Shown here one piece after another: positions 20,162 to 31,098 of a DNA stretch of 64,000 bases. The position numbers and the translations under genes were made by a program. Source of the stretch: Budorcas taxicolor (taxonomy: Eukaryota > Chordata > Mammalia > Artiodactyla > Bovidae). How positions within the stretch are numbered: position 1 is the stretch's first letter; each line of letters starts with the position of its first letter. The stretch covers positions 51,263,067 to 51,327,066 of the forward strand of contig NC_068912.1 of assembly GCF_023091745.1 (NCBI RefSeq), in the 5' to 3' direction. The notes beneath the pieces are model-generated. The model had not been told where the DNA came from. It worked only from the letters and a program-made list of their open reading frames with translations, and searched no databases.

Positions 20162-21768
20162 AAAAAGTTATTATTTTTTTAAATTTTACTTTATTTTACT
20201 TTACAATACTGTATTGGTTTTGCCATACATCAAGATGAATCCGCCATGGGTGTACACGTGTTCCCAATCCTGAACCCCCCTCCCACCTCCCTCCCCATAC
20301 CATCTGTCTGGGTCATTCCAGTGCACCAGCCCCAAGCATCCTGTATCCTGCATTGAATGTAGACTGGTGATTCATTTCTTATATGATATTATACATGTTT
20401 CAATGCCATTCTCCCAAATCATCCCACCCTCTCCCTCTCCCACAAAGTCCAAAAGACTGTTCTTTATATCTGTGTCTCTTTTGCTGTCTCGCATACAGGG
20501 TTATCATTACCATCTTTCTAAATTCCATATATATGTGTTAGTATACTGTATTGGTGTTTTTCTTTCTGGTTTACTTCACTCTGTATAATCGGCTCCAGTT
20601 TCATCTACCTCATTAGAACTGATTCAAATGTATTCTTTTTAATGGCTGAGTAATACTCCATTGTGTATATGTACCACAGCTTTCTTATCCATTCATCCAC
20701 TGATGGACATCTAGGTTGCTTCCATGTCCTGGCTATTATAAACAGCGCTGAGATGAACATTGGGGTACACGTGTCTCTTTCAATTCTGGTTTCCTCGGTG
20801 TGTATGCCCAGCAGTGGGATTGCTGGGTCATAAGGCAGTTCTATTTCCAGGTTTTTAAGGAATCTCCACACTGTTCTCCATAGTGGCTCTACTAGTTCGC
20901 ATTCCCACCAACAGTGTAAGAGGGTTCCCTTTTCTCCACACCCTCTCCAGCATTTATTGCTTGTAGACTTTTGGATTGCAGCCATTCTGACTGGTATGAA
21001 ATGGTACCTCATTGTGGTTTTGATTTGCATTTCTCTGATAATGAGTGATGTTGAGCATCTTTTCATGTGTTTGTTAGCCATCTGTATGTCTTCTTTGGAG
21101 AAATGTCTGTTTAGTTCTTAGGCCCATTTTTTGATTGGGTCATTTATTTTTCTGGAATTGAGCTGCAGGAGTTGCTTGTATATTTTTGAGATTAGTTGTT
21201 TGTTAGTTGCTTCATTTGCTATTATTTTCTCCCTCAAATAGCCAAAGCAATCTTGAGAAAGAAGAATGGAACTGGAGGAATCAACCTGCCTGACTTCAGA
21301 CTCTACTACAAAGCCACAGTCATCAAGACAGTATGGTGCTGGCACAAAGACAGAAATATAGATCAATGGAACAAAATAGAAAACCCAGAGATAAATCCAC
21401 ACACCTATGGACACCTTATCTTCGACAAAGGAGGCAAGAATATACAATGGATTAAAGACAATCTCTTTAACAAGTGGTGCTGGGAAAACTGGTCAACCAC
21501 TTGTAAAAGAATGAAACTAGAACACTTTCTAACACCATACACAAAAATAAACTCAAAATGGATTAAAGATCTAAACCTAAGACCAGAAACTATAAAACTC
21601 CTAGAGGAGAACACAAGCAAAACACTCTCTGACATAAATCACAGCAGGATCCTCTATGACCCACCTCCCAGAAAACTGGAAATAAAAGCAAAAATAAAAC
21701 AAATGGGATCTAATTAAAATTAAAAGCTTTTGCACAACAAAGGAAACTATAAGCAAGGTAAAAAGTTA
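20162..21768 (-). mobile_element. L1_BT-type LINE with inverted 5' part (twin priming)
   Basis: 20172-21233 is antisense L1: T-rich tail, 3' untranslated region (tgggtgtacacgtgttccca, aacccccctcccacctccct), then antisense ORF2. Minus-strand frame 20605-21081 encodes the ORF2 C-terminus with the Cys-rich block CWWECELVEPLW. 21237-21759 is sense ORF2 from just upstream (frame with NLPDFRLYYKA and KINSKWIKDLN). The two parts are adjacent in L1 order with ~20 bases missing. Flanks taaaaagttat at 20161-20171 and 21759-21769 are identical, supporting one insertion event. The frames are largely open, indicating a young copy. Confidence 0.92.
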
Positions 21769-21769
21769 T

Positions 21770-22169
21770 GTTTTTAGACACAGATTCTAGTTTAAGATTA
21801 TGTTAAGGGTGGTTGGAGAAAGTGGGTCCAATATGTAATGGATCCCAGGTATTCAATTTGCCTCCTCTGAGGCTTTGTTTCTTCCCTTGAGAAGTGAAGA
21901 CTGTTACTTAGGTCCAAATCCCCACATACCCTTTATTCTCTTTATATTTGAAAAAGAAATTAATATTGACTCCTTTTTTTGAATTCTTTACTAGAGGCTT
22001 ATTTTAGTTACATTTAAGTTTCACTTTCCTCACAAGCAGCATCTTCCAGCACCACGTATGATAGCAATAGGGATCAGTGAAAGAAGTTATCTTTGGCTAC
22101 AGACACAAAGCCTCCCAATTAGCAGCAGGAGTCTTATTCCCTTTACCTGTAGAATTACAGGCCAGTAAT
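21770..22169. other. Unassigned sequence
   Basis: About 400 bases between the L1 and the next BovB, with no recognised feature. Confidence 0.55.
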
Positions 22170-23269
22170 GTCTATTTCTGCTTTATTGACTATGCCAAAG
22201 CCTTTGATTGTGTGGATCACAATAAACTGTGGAAAATTCTGAAAGAGATGGGAATACCAGACCACATGACCTGCCTCTTGAGGAACCTATATACAGGTCA
22301 GGAAGCAACAGTTAGAACTGGACATGGAACAACAGACTGGTTCCAAATAGGAAAAGGAGTATGTCAAGGCTGTATATTGTCACCCTGCTTTTTTAACTTA
22401 TATGCAGAATACATCATGAGAAACACTGAGCTGGAAGAAGCACAAGCTGGAATCAAGATTGCTGGGAGAAATATCAATAACCTCAGATATACAGATGACA
22501 CCACCCTTATGGAAGAAAGTGAAGAGGAACTAAAAAGCCTCTTGATGAAAGTGAAAGAGGAGAGTGAAAAAGTTGGCTTAAAGCTCAACATTCAGAAAAC
22601 GAAGATCATGGCATCTGGTCCCATCACTTCATGGCAAATAGATGGGGAAACAGTGGAAACAGTGCCAGACTTTATTTTTGGGGCTCCAAAATCACTGCAG
22701 ATGGTGATTGCAGCCATGAAATTAAAAGACGCTTACTCCTTGGAAGGCAAGTTATGACCAACCTAGATAGTATATTCAAAAGCAGAGACATTACTTTGGC
22801 AACAAAGGTCTGTCTAGTCAAGGCTATGGTTTTTGCAGTGGTCATGTATGGATGTGAGAGTTGGACTGTGAAGAAAGCTGAACACCGAAGAATTGATGCT
22901 TTTGAACTGTGGTGTTGGAGAAGACTCTTGAGAGTCCCTTGGACTGCAAGGAGATCCAACCAGTCCATTCTGAAGGAGATCAGCCCTGGGATTTCTTTGG
23001 AGGGAATGATGCTGAAGCTGAAACTCCAGTACTTTGGCCACCTCATGCAAAGAGTTGACTCATTGGAAAAGATTCTGATGCTGGGAGGGATTGGGGGCAG
23101 GAGGAGAAGGAGACAACAGAGAATGAGATGACTGGATGGCATCACTGACTCGATGGACATGAGTTGAGCAAACTCCGGAAGTTGATGATGCAACAGGAGG
23201 CCTGGCGTGCTGCGATTAATGGGGTCACAAAGAGTTGGACATGACTGAGCAACTGAACTGAACTGAATG
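22170..23269 (+). mobile_element. BovB LINE, 5'-truncated, 1.1 kb, frame broken
   Basis: Starts within the RT domain at tctatttctgctttattgac and ends at gaactgaactgaa. The RT frame holds FIDYAKAFD and GVCQG, but the catalytic motif reads YTDD instead of YADD. The frame shifts near 22676, where a T run is shortened, and a tgg-to-tga change at about 23131 adds a stop. It is closely related to the copy at 18.1 kb. Confidence 0.95.
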
Positions 23270-23299
23270 CACCTCAAAATCACTGAGCTCTCAAGGGGA

Positions 23300-23530
23300 G
23301 GCAAACAGCCTAGTCAGACTAAGTTTCAATCCCAGTTCTGCCACTCATGAGTCTTGAAATCTTGGGGAAGTCAGTCAGTGTTTCTGTAGCTTATTCTTAT
23401 CTATGAAGTGCAGCTAACTAATGATAACTCATCCCAGGTTTGAGCTGGTTGTGAGAATTGCTAAACAGTGGAGTTGACCACAGTGCCAGGCATGTTGTCA
23501 GCATCTTGTTCAAAGTTGAGTTATATGAAT
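23300..23530 (+). mobile_element. MIR SINE
   Basis: gtttcaatcccagttctgcc, actcatgagtcttgaaatct, ggggaagtcagtcag and cacagtgccaggcatg follow the MIR consensus order in sense direction. Confidence 0.65.
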
Positions 23531-23636
23531 TGTCTCACGCACACCTCAGGACAGACAAGCCGCTCAGAAAACAGCATTTCTAATAGGAGTTGTTGGTTCC
23601 CAAGCACTAGTACCGTGCTCTTACTTTAGATGAGCT

Positions 23637-23907
23637 CTGCTGCTGCTAAGTCGCTTCAGTCGTGTCTGGCTCTGTGCGACACCATAGACGGCAGCCCACC
23701 AGGCTCCCCCATCCCCGGGATTCTCCAGGCAAGAACACTGGAGTGGGTTGCCATTTCCTTCTCCAATGCACGAAAGTGAAAAGTGAAAGTGAAGTCTCTC
23801 AGTCGTGCCCGACTCTTAGCGACCCCATGGACTGCAGCCTACCAGGCTCTTCCCTCCATGGGATTTTCCAGGCAAGAGTACTGGAGTGGGTTACCATTGC
23901 CTTCTCT
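23637..23907 (-). mobile_element. Bov-A2 SINE, full length
   Basis: Reverse complement of the two-unit Bov-A2: 3' end gctgctgctaagtcgcttca at the left, first Bov-A unit, linker gcacgaaagtgaaaagtg, second unit, and ccattgccttctct at the right. Confidence 0.93.
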
Positions 23908-23981
23908 AGAACTAGAAATATAACAAAACCACTTCACAATTTATTTCTCCAGGGTCAATTGTTTTGAGAGCATTACTAAGA

Positions 23982-24047
23982 GAGGAGCCTGGCTGGCTAT
24001 AGTCCATGTGATCGCAAAGATTCGGACACAACTGAGCGGCTAACAAC
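23982..24047 (+). mobile_element. Bov-A 3' fragment
   Basis: agaggagcctggctggctat, agtccatgtgatcgcaaaga and ttcggacacaactgagcggc match the last ~65 bases of a Bov-A unit. The 5' part is missing. It lies 75 bases from the Bov-A2 in opposite orientation. Confidence 0.78.
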
Positions 24048-24439
24048 TGCCTTTAAGGAAGATGCAATTTCCACATCTTTGATTTATGTAAAACTATCCG
24101 CCCCAAACCAAAACTGACGCGCTCTCTCTCCCAGTCTGGCCTGCTTCACAGCTGTTCACATTCCCTCTGGGATTTTCAGAAGCTCCACTTGATCTGCAGG
24201 AGCCAGAGGAAAGTAAACATCTCGGTCAGGCAGGTACCCCACCCACCATTTTATTTTCCTAAATCACTCCTTTAGCTAATATTTCTGGGACAGACACGCG
24301 ACGCATCTGGCTCCAACCAAATATTTTCAGTCACTCGGATTCCAAGGTAAATATTTGCCAGTTCGATTGCAGTAACATTGGTAGCCAGAACAGGGAACCA
24401 TTAATCAACTTTCAATCAGGGCCACAGCAGCTGTAGGGG
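24048..24439. other. Unassigned, mildly CpG-enriched sequence
   Basis: No repeat recognised. It contains scattered CpGs (aaactgacgcgctc, gacacgcgacgc) leading into the CpG-dense patch. No reading frame of note. Confidence 0.45.
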
Positions 24440-24566
24440 TGTCGCGGCCCCACCTATTCCCGTGAGCCCCTGCGCGGGCCCCGCCCCCGCGTTTCCGGTC
24501 CTGAGTGCCTGTGGCCTGAGGGTGTCTGAGGCCTGTGAAGCCAAAGCCCAGGAAGAAATGTGACGG
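24440..24566. promoter_or_regulatory. Small CpG-dense, non-repeat patch with GC box
   Basis: 24440-24500 holds about nine CpGs in 60 bases (tcgcggcc, ctgcgcgggcc, cccgcccccgcgtttccgg) including an Sp1-type ccccgccccc at about 24480-24489. This is far above the surrounding CpG-poor DNA. No TATA box, initiator, exon or start codon with a good frame is evident. It could be a small promoter or enhancer, or chance. It is too short to call a CpG island. Confidence 0.3.
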
Positions 24567-24825
24567 GTGTGCTAAGTTGCCTCCTCCTGGGAGGATGTTT
24601 CTTTTTCAGCAGGTGTTGTGTTTTACTTACTCTCAACGACCTTGTCAGATGTTGGTTGTGGCTATTTGAAAGTGTTGAGACACACCAGGGAAGGGTTAGG
24701 AAGCCTCTGAGGACGCGTGATAATGGAAGGGATTTGAGGTGGAAGGCCAGGGAGAAGCCTCCTAAAGCTTGTTCCTATTATTTAAATTGCTACCTTAAGA
24801 GACTCTTAACATTGGCCCAGGGCTT
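24567..24825. other. Unassigned sequence after the CpG patch
   Basis: No repeat or gene is recognised. CpG density falls off quickly to the right. Confidence 0.45.
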
Positions 24826-25078
24826 AAAAAATATTTATTTATTTTAATTGGAGGCTAATTACTTTACAATATTGTAGTGGTTTTTGCCATATATTGACAT
24901 GAACCGGCTATGGGTGTACATGTGTTCCCCATCCTGAACCCCCCTCCCACCTCCCTCCCCATCCCATCTCTCAGGGTCATCCCAGTGCACCAGCCCTGAG
25001 CGCCCTGTCTCATGCATCGAACCTGGACTGGCGATCTGTTTCACATGTGATAATATACATGTTTCAGTGCCATTCGTC
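24826..25078 (-). mobile_element. L1_BT 3' end, antisense
   Basis: aattggaggctaattacttt, tgggtgtacatgtgttcccc, aacccccctcccacctccct and tcatgcatcgaacctggact are the reverse complement of the bovine L1 3' untranslated region. 5'-truncated at about 250 bases. Confidence 0.93.
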
Positions 25079-26234
25079 TTTTAAGCGAAATGAATAAACA
25101 GTGATTTGTGTCTTACCAAGTCATTTGCACTTCGGTGAGAAAGTCTTTTTTCTCAAAGGGGTGCATTTAATGCAGGAAGAATAATGAAGGAGAAATGAGG
25201 AGTCAGGAAAATGGGGGGAGTAGGGTGGATGTATACTAGACGCAGACTTCCTCCCTCGTTCTGTGGCAGGGCTTCTTAATCTTTTGGGGGTCCTTTTGCG
25301 ACTGTGAAGACTAAAGCCTGTTTGCTGTGTTTCCACTGTGTTCATCCCAAGGAGGCTCCCCCAGGAGTGTGTGTGGGGCTTTTCCTGCCATCCCTGTGGC
25401 ACAGGTTGGCGGTGCCCTGTTGTGTCCTGCCCCCCGCCCCCCGCCACAAGGCAGTGTCTCTGGCCTGAGACTCCCTGCACACAGGAGCCTGCCTGGGAGC
25501 ACACCCTCACTTCTTCACGTGTTGCCAATTTATTAACAACAAATAAACCAATTAAATGGGAAAAAATCTTTTCCCCAGGGAAAGGTTTGTGAACACAGTG
25601 TCTTGACTATAATCTGAGGAAATTCGTGTATCCTCAAAACCCATCTTTCCCCCAGATTCCCTTGTGGGAGCCTTCCACCCCAGGCCAGGAAACCTGGGGT
25701 TTTTAGGTATAGTATGCCCTGTGCCTGAGGGTAGGGATATTCCTTGTCTTGCCCAGGGGCAACACTAGGGTGTAAAGAGTAAGGCATTCCCCATAAGTGC
25801 AAAATTTAAGGGGACATCAAAAAGATCAGAAATCAAGATAATGTTTTAATGCAGTATTATAAACAAATGTGCAAACTATGGCTGTGGCTCGTCACCTTCT
25901 TTTGTAAACAAAATTTTATTGTAATCAGAGTTCCAGTTGGATGAGATGGGTGAGGCAGGTTTGCACAAGTACAGAGTCCAATTCTGTCTTTATTTAGAAT
26001 TTTGATGTTGTGTATTTTGTTCATGGATTTTTAATTTTTTAGATAGTGCATTAAAAATATTATGTTTTGAATGCTGAGTTTTTTGTGTTCCCCCTTTAAA
26101 TTGGCACCCGACACTAGTACTTCCTTTGCCTTACCCTAGCCCCAGCCCTACTTGTGTCCAACATACTGTTTAATTAAAAATCATATGTAAGTGAATACTT
26201 ATTGGGTGCTAGGCCCTTGTGGCCTCACATTTAC
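25079..26234. other. Unassigned sequence, about 1.15 kb
   Basis: No gene recognised. A minus-strand frame of 135 codons (25121-25528) is low-complexity and lacks domain signatures. A C-rich run lies near 25430-25445. The phrase gtgcaaactatggctgtggc with cttttgtaaacaaaatttta near 25870-25920 may be a remnant of a short hAT-type DNA transposon (gcaaactacggcccgc...gtaaataaagtttta), but this is weak. Confidence 0.45.
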
Positions 26235-26420
26235 AGACAGCAGGAATAGTGGGAAAAACTCTGACCTGTTAAGAAGGTTGAGGTCTAGTCTTGGCTCTGC
26301 CATATTGCTAGATGACCTCCAGGTCATTTAACTTTTCTAAGCCTCCTGTTATCTGCTGAATGAGAAGATGAGACTGGATACATTCCAGTTTTGGCAGTCT
26401 ATGGTTCTGTGACTTTGAAA
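26235..26420 (+). mobile_element. MIR SINE
   Basis: gtctagtcttggctctgcca, gacctccaggtcatttaact, ttctaagcctcctgtt and agtctatggttctgtgac follow MIR in sense order, diverged. Confidence 0.62.
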
Positions 26421-26599
26421 GAGGCAACTAAGCCATATTATTCCCTAGAGAACATCCCTCAGTGAGCACCCAATTCCACATCTCAGCCTTCCAGGATTCC
26501 CTTGTTTGACCTCCTTAATGAAAGGACTACATACTACAGCATTTCATTTGCCTTAGTGTGAGGGCCGTGACTATCAAATGTCTCTTAAATTTGGTTACT

Positions 26600-26775
26600 G
26601 ATTGCCAGAATCAAAGATTTTGAGAGCGGAAGAGAGTAAGGTACAGAGTAATTTTGTTTTAAGGAAAATGAGGCTCAGACAGGTGAAGTCAGTTGACCAA
26701 GGTGGCGCAGGTGTTAGGTTTAGAACCAAGACCCCATTCTCTGACTGCCATCCAGTTTTCTTTCCACTTCACCCT
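26600..26775 (-). mobile_element. MIR SINE
   Basis: ttttaaggaaaatgaggctc, agacaggtgaagtcagttga and aaccaagaccccattctctgactgcc-like wording are the reverse complement of the MIR core and head. Confidence 0.55.
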
Positions 26776-27124
26776 GATGAGCTATGATGCTTAACTTGCT
26801 GCTTCCCTCCAGAGAATTTCCTAAAATTACTTTGAATATTCTCTCACGATGGTCTCTCCAATTCCTGTGTTTTGCTGGCTTCCTTGTTATGATGTTGCTC
26901 CCCAAACAACTCTGGAATTCACCCTCTTCTGAGGGATTGGGAGCCAGAATTCTTCATCAGAGCCTTACCCTCAAGACCTTTTCTCTCCGAACCCCATCTT
27001 GGGTGATTTAACTTCTATGGGGATTTTTAAAAAACTGATACAAGGTATATAATCTTAGAAAGTGAATTTCCTCCTTCTTTCTTTAGAAAGATATTTTTAA
27101 ATATGGAGAGAACAAATTATGCGT

Positions 27125-27460
27125 AACAACTCTATCAGGAAGGTACCATTATTATTCCTGTTTTACTGATGAAGAAACTGGGGCATAAAAGGATTAAGTA
27201 ACGTGCCCAATGTCTTTCAGCTAAGTATCAGAAAGTGAAAGTGAAGTCGCTCAGTCATGTCCGACTCTTTGTGACCCCATGGACTGTAGCCTACCAGGCT
27301 CCTCCGTCCGTGGGATTCTCCAAGCAAGAGTACTGGAGTGGGTTGCCATTTCCTTCTCCAGGAGATCTTCCCAACCCAGGGATCAAACCCGAGTCTCCCG
27401 CAGACTCAAATCTAGACATCCTGACTCCTGGATCTGTGTTTTTAACCAGCACAATGTGTG
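27125..27460 (-). mobile_element. MIR SINE split by Bov-tA
   Basis: The left part has gttttactgatgaagaaact and taagtaacgtgcccaatgtc up to cagctaagtatcag. The right part resumes with gactcaaatctagacatcct and gactcctggatctgtgttt. Joined, the two parts give one antisense MIR with a young SINE in the middle. Confidence 0.65.
27231..27402 (-). mobile_element. Bov-tA SINE, 5'-truncated
   Basis: Left end gaaagtgaaagtgaagtcgc is the reverse-complement Bov tail. The Bov-A body follows, and the right end gatcaaacccgagtctcccgca lies within the tRNA-like head, so the first ~35 bases of the head are missing. Confidence 0.92.
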
Positions 27461-27829
27461 GCCTCTCTTATGGGCCATTTCACCTCAGCTTGGACAGTTC
27501 CTATAATGGGAAGCTTCTAGGGGATCTCCGTTTTGTTGGTGGGCAGCTTCACCAGTAAGAATGTCTTTTTATTCATTGGTACAAGCTATAGGCAGTTGTC
27601 CAAAATCATTTTCCATTGTCTAAATAAGAAAAAAGGTTAAAAGGAGATTGAGCAACACAAAGAATAAAATCCCTCAGTCTACCCTGCCTCCACCAAACAT
27701 TCCTGACCCACTTCCAGTTCTGTGGGCTTCCTAAAAAGACAAAGTTCCCTCTTTCAGTTTTGTGTCTTTTGAAAGTAAAAACCCCACTCTGTATATAAAC
27801 ACATAAACACATTGTTCCAGGAAAGATTT
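27461..27829. other. Unassigned sequence
   Basis: About 370 bases, no recognised repeat, gene or RNA. Confidence 0.5.
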
Positions 27830-28290
27830 AAGGTAGCACACATGGATTATAAAATACAGTTAAGTAGCATAAATTCAAAGTGTATGACATGATTTAGTAA
27901 TTTCACTTTTAGGTATTCATGCTTCAGAAATAGTTACAGGAGCTTACAAGGATAAATATTCAAGGATTTTTGTTGTATCATTTTTGTAGTTGTGCAAAAA
28001 GTGGTAGGCAATTTAAATATACATCAGTGAGAAAATGGCTAAATAAATAATAAATAATGGAGTACCTTTACTTTGAACTACTTTGTAACTTCAAACAATT
28101 TTGTAACTTCAAACAAGAGGTAGTTCTTCCTGTACTAACATAGAAAGATGTTAGTGTGGAATTTAGTAAGTCATTTTTAAAGCTATATTTGTCAAAAAGA
28201 ATATATGGTGTGCACTGAAAAAGGTTTTTAGGCATATACTCCAAATTATTAACCATGGTTACCCCCAGGGATAGAAGTGGTGATAGTAAA
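27830..28290 (+). mobile_element. Possible old L1-like 3' fragment
   Basis: Shares the arrangement seen at 16.1-16.5 kb: gtgcaaaaagtggtaggcaa, taaatatacatcagtgagaa, aatggctaaataaataataa, accatggttacccccaggga. It looks like an old LINE-derived dispersed repeat of uncertain name. A short local duplication, ttttgtaacttcaaac, occurs at 28080-28116. Confidence 0.4.
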
Positions 28291-28699
28291 GGGTGAAAAA
28301 ACTTTCAGTCAATCAAGATCACCCCTTATAATTTGGACTCAAAGGGCAAGGGTTTTTTGAGCAGCTTGGCTTAGGTCCAACATATCCTGAGTGTTCAACT
28401 AATGTTTGTTGAATTGATTAAGAAGCTGCATCTTATCTTCAGTATATAGTGATAATTTAAAGTTTATTGCTGACACAGTAAATAATCATCTGAAAGAAAA
28501 AAGAGATTCCAAGTTAGACTCCACCAAAAAAATATCAAAATTGCTTCTCTGCTATTCAGACTACTTGTATCTATTTTTGCATAATGCTTAAGTAAGCTCC
28601 ATATTTGCTCTGGAAAAAAATCATTATTGACATTTTAAAAATTGGTGCTTGATGAAAATATTTTTCATCAGAAGGTATAGCAATTTAAAAAAAACACCT
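28291..28699. other. Unassigned sequence
   Basis: About 400 bases of AT-rich DNA without a recognised element. Confidence 0.5.
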
Positions 28700-28957
28700 T
28701 TTTTCCTCATTTCAGAATAATGTGGAAAATAATAGTGTAAATTAAAAAAAGAACCTGTAAACCAAACCCTAAGTGTAACCACTGTGAACATTTAACTGCA
28801 CTTTTCCATCTTTTTTTGTATGTTCAGCCTTTTAAATAGACTCTTTTATTGTGATAAAATATATATAACGTAAACTATACCATTTTAACCATTTTAAAGT
28901 ATACAATTCAGTAGTGTTAAGTACATTCACATTATTGTGCATCCATCATGACTTTCC

Positions 28958-29209
28958 GGAGAAGGCAATGGCAACCCACTCCAGTACTCTTGCCTGGGTA
29001 GGCTGCAGTTCATGGGGTTGCTAGGAGTCGGACACGACTGAGCGACTTCACTTTCACTTTTCACTTTTATGCACTGGAAAAGGAGGTGGCAACCCACTCC
29101 AGTGGTCTTGCCTGGAGGATCCCAGGGATGGGGGAGCCTGGTGGGCTGCCGTCTATGGTGTCGCACAGAGTTGGACATGACTGAAGTGACTTAGCAGCAG
29201 TAGAAGCAG
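28958..29209 (+). mobile_element. Bov-A2 SINE with 11-base target-site duplication
   Basis: Two Bov-A units in sense direction (ggagaaggcaatggcaaccc; linker cttttcacttttatgcactg; second unit ending gtgacttagcagcag). The first unit lacks ~25 bases of its middle (tcttgcctgggtaggctgc). Flanks catgactttcc at 28947-28957 and 29210-29220 are identical. Confidence 0.96.
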
Positions 29210-29360
29210 CATGACTTTCCAACATCAGAACTTTTTCACCATCCCAAACTGAAACTCTGTATCTATTCAATAATTACTCCCCATTCTTCTCTCCCCCAGA
29301 TACTAATAACCACTAGCCTACTTTCTGTCTCTGTGAATTTAACTCCTTTAGTTACCTCAT

Positions 29361-29483
29361 TGGAGAAGGAAATGGCAACCCACTTCCAGTATCCTTGCCT
29401 GGAGAATCCCATGGAGGGAGAAGCCTGGTGGGCTATAACCCATGGGGTCGCAAAGAGTCAGACAAGACTGAGTGACTGAACAC
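29361..29483 (+). mobile_element. Bov-A SINE monomer with target-site duplication
   Basis: tggagaaggaaatggcaacc to actgagtgactgaacac, a single unit. Flanks agttacctcat (29350-29360) and agttatctcat (29484-29494) differ at one base. It sits in the antisense L1M about 150 bases from the Bov-A2. Confidence 0.93.
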
Positions 29484-30498
29484 AGTTATCTCATACAAGG
29501 GAAATCATGGAATATTTGTCTTTTTGTTTCTGGCTTATTTATTTCTGGCTATGTTTTTAAGATTCATCCATGTTGTATTATGTATCAGAATTTCATTATT
29601 TCAAGGCTGAGCAAAAACCCTTTGTATATATGTGCATTTTGTTTATTCATTCATCAAAGGACATTTGCATTATTTCCACATTTTGGCTATTGTGAATAAT
29701 ATTGTTATGAACATTGGTTTAGAAATATCTGTTCAAATTCCTGATTTCAGTTCCTTGGGTTTAAGAGTGTTGCTGAATCATATGCTAATTCTATGGCTAA
29801 TTTCTTATGGACCACGCACTGTTTTTGACAGCAGCTACATCATTTTACATTCCCACTAGCAGTGCATAAGGGTTCCAAATTTGCCAACACTTTGGTTTTT
29901 TACCTTAAAAAAAAAAAAAAAAGTCTCCATCCTAATGGGTGTGAACTGGAATCTCACTGTGGTTTTGATTTGCATTTCCCTAGTGGTACTGAGCACCTTT
30001 TCATGTGTCTGTTGGCTATTAGTGTATATTCTTTGGAGAAATGTCTATTCCTGTCCTTTGTACACTTTTTAATTGGGTTATATTTGGTTTTGCATTGTAT
30101 GAGTTTTTATATATTCTTAATATCAGTCCCTTATCAGATATATGATTTGCAAGTATTTTGGCCCATTCTGTAATGTGCTTTTTCTTTCTATTGATAGTGT
30201 TCTTTGCACTATTTTTTTAATTTTGAAGGAATCCAATTTATGTTTTTGTTGTTGTTGTTGTCTGTGCTTTTGGTGTTATATCCAAGAAACCATTGGCAAA
30301 TCCAATGTCGTGAAACTTTTCTCTATGTTTTCTTCCATGAGTTTTTTGGGGGCTTTTTTTAAGGTCTCACTTTTAAGTCTTTGACCTATTTTGAATTAAT
30401 TTTTGTGTGTGTGATGTATTGTAAGAGTCCAACTTCAATCTTTTCCATGTTCATATCCATTTTGGGCACTGTTTGTTGACAGGACTCTTTTCCTCGTG

Positions 30499-30829
30499 TG
30501 CAGTGCTTTTCTGATGCCAGACTTTTTCTGGCTGGAGTCCAGACTGCTTCTCAGGGTTTTCTCACTCTCACAGATGTGTGCTCAAGGGATTGTAAAGTTA
30601 TTTAACTGGGAACAAAATGAAGACATGATGAACTTATTTGGTACTGAAGCATGGTGTCTCAGCAGAGCCTTGTGAAAGTGATGGTTCAGTTATTGACTAT
30701 AGAGAGCTTGCTGGAACCTCAGTTAAACCAGTTTCATTTGTTGTGAAATGAGGATGATGAGAAGAAGACCTACCTTGTTTTACCAAACAATAGCACAAAT
30801 GCTGGAATATTATTATGGCTAATAGTCAT
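30499..30829. other. Unassigned sequence
   Basis: About 330 bases, no recognised element. Confidence 0.5.
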
Positions 30830-30957
30830 TATTGTGGTTAATGTTTATGAAGAGAGTACTAGGTGCTGTTCTGTGTTAAATGTTTTACATGTATTATCTC
30901 AGTTAATACTCAAAACAGTCTTATGAGGTAGGTGCTATCATTTTTACCACTTTAACC
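30830..30957 (-). mobile_element. MIR SINE 3' part
   Basis: gagagtactaggtgctgttc, ttttacatgtattatctcag and cttatgaggtaggtgctatc are the reverse complement of the MIR 3' half. Confidence 0.68.
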
Positions 30958-31098
30958 ATCCCTGAGCTTCCTTTGTGATCTATAAATTGAAGAAAATTGC
31001 ATCTACCTTGCAGAGCTGTTTTGAGGGTTAAATGAGAATAGTAAACGTAAAGAACCTAATGAAGAATATACACAGTAGATGCTTAACATCTTAAGTAA
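30958..31098 (+). mobile_element. MIR SINE 3' part
   Basis: ccctgagcttcctttgtgat, cttgcagagctgttttgagg, gttaaatgagaatagtaaac and acacagtagatgcttaa are sense MIR. It abuts the preceding antisense MIR. Confidence 0.62.

Larger units (their letters stand above)
28700..30498 (-). mobile_element. Old L1M LINE, antisense, with two nested Bov SINEs
   Basis: From 28850: ataccattttaaccatttta, agtatacaattcagtagtgt, tttttcaccatcccaaactg, then antisense ORF2 (gctattgtgaataatattgt, cattcccactagcagtgcat, ttttgatttgcatttcccta, tatatgatttgcaagtattt, atatccaagaaaccattgg). This is a long run of one old L1 in reverse complement. 28700-28845 resembles a separate older L1-like piece. Poly(A) at 29908-29922 lies inside the element. 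Confidence 0.82.

Noticed and set aside
22672..23304. 210-codon minus-strand frame
   Set aside because: Shadow of the BovB copy at 22.2-23.3 kb. The sense frame carries the RT motifs.
25121..25528. 135-codon minus-strand open frame
   Set aside because: Low-complexity composition, no domain, no repeat or splice context. A frame of this length is expected by chance in GC-richer DNA.
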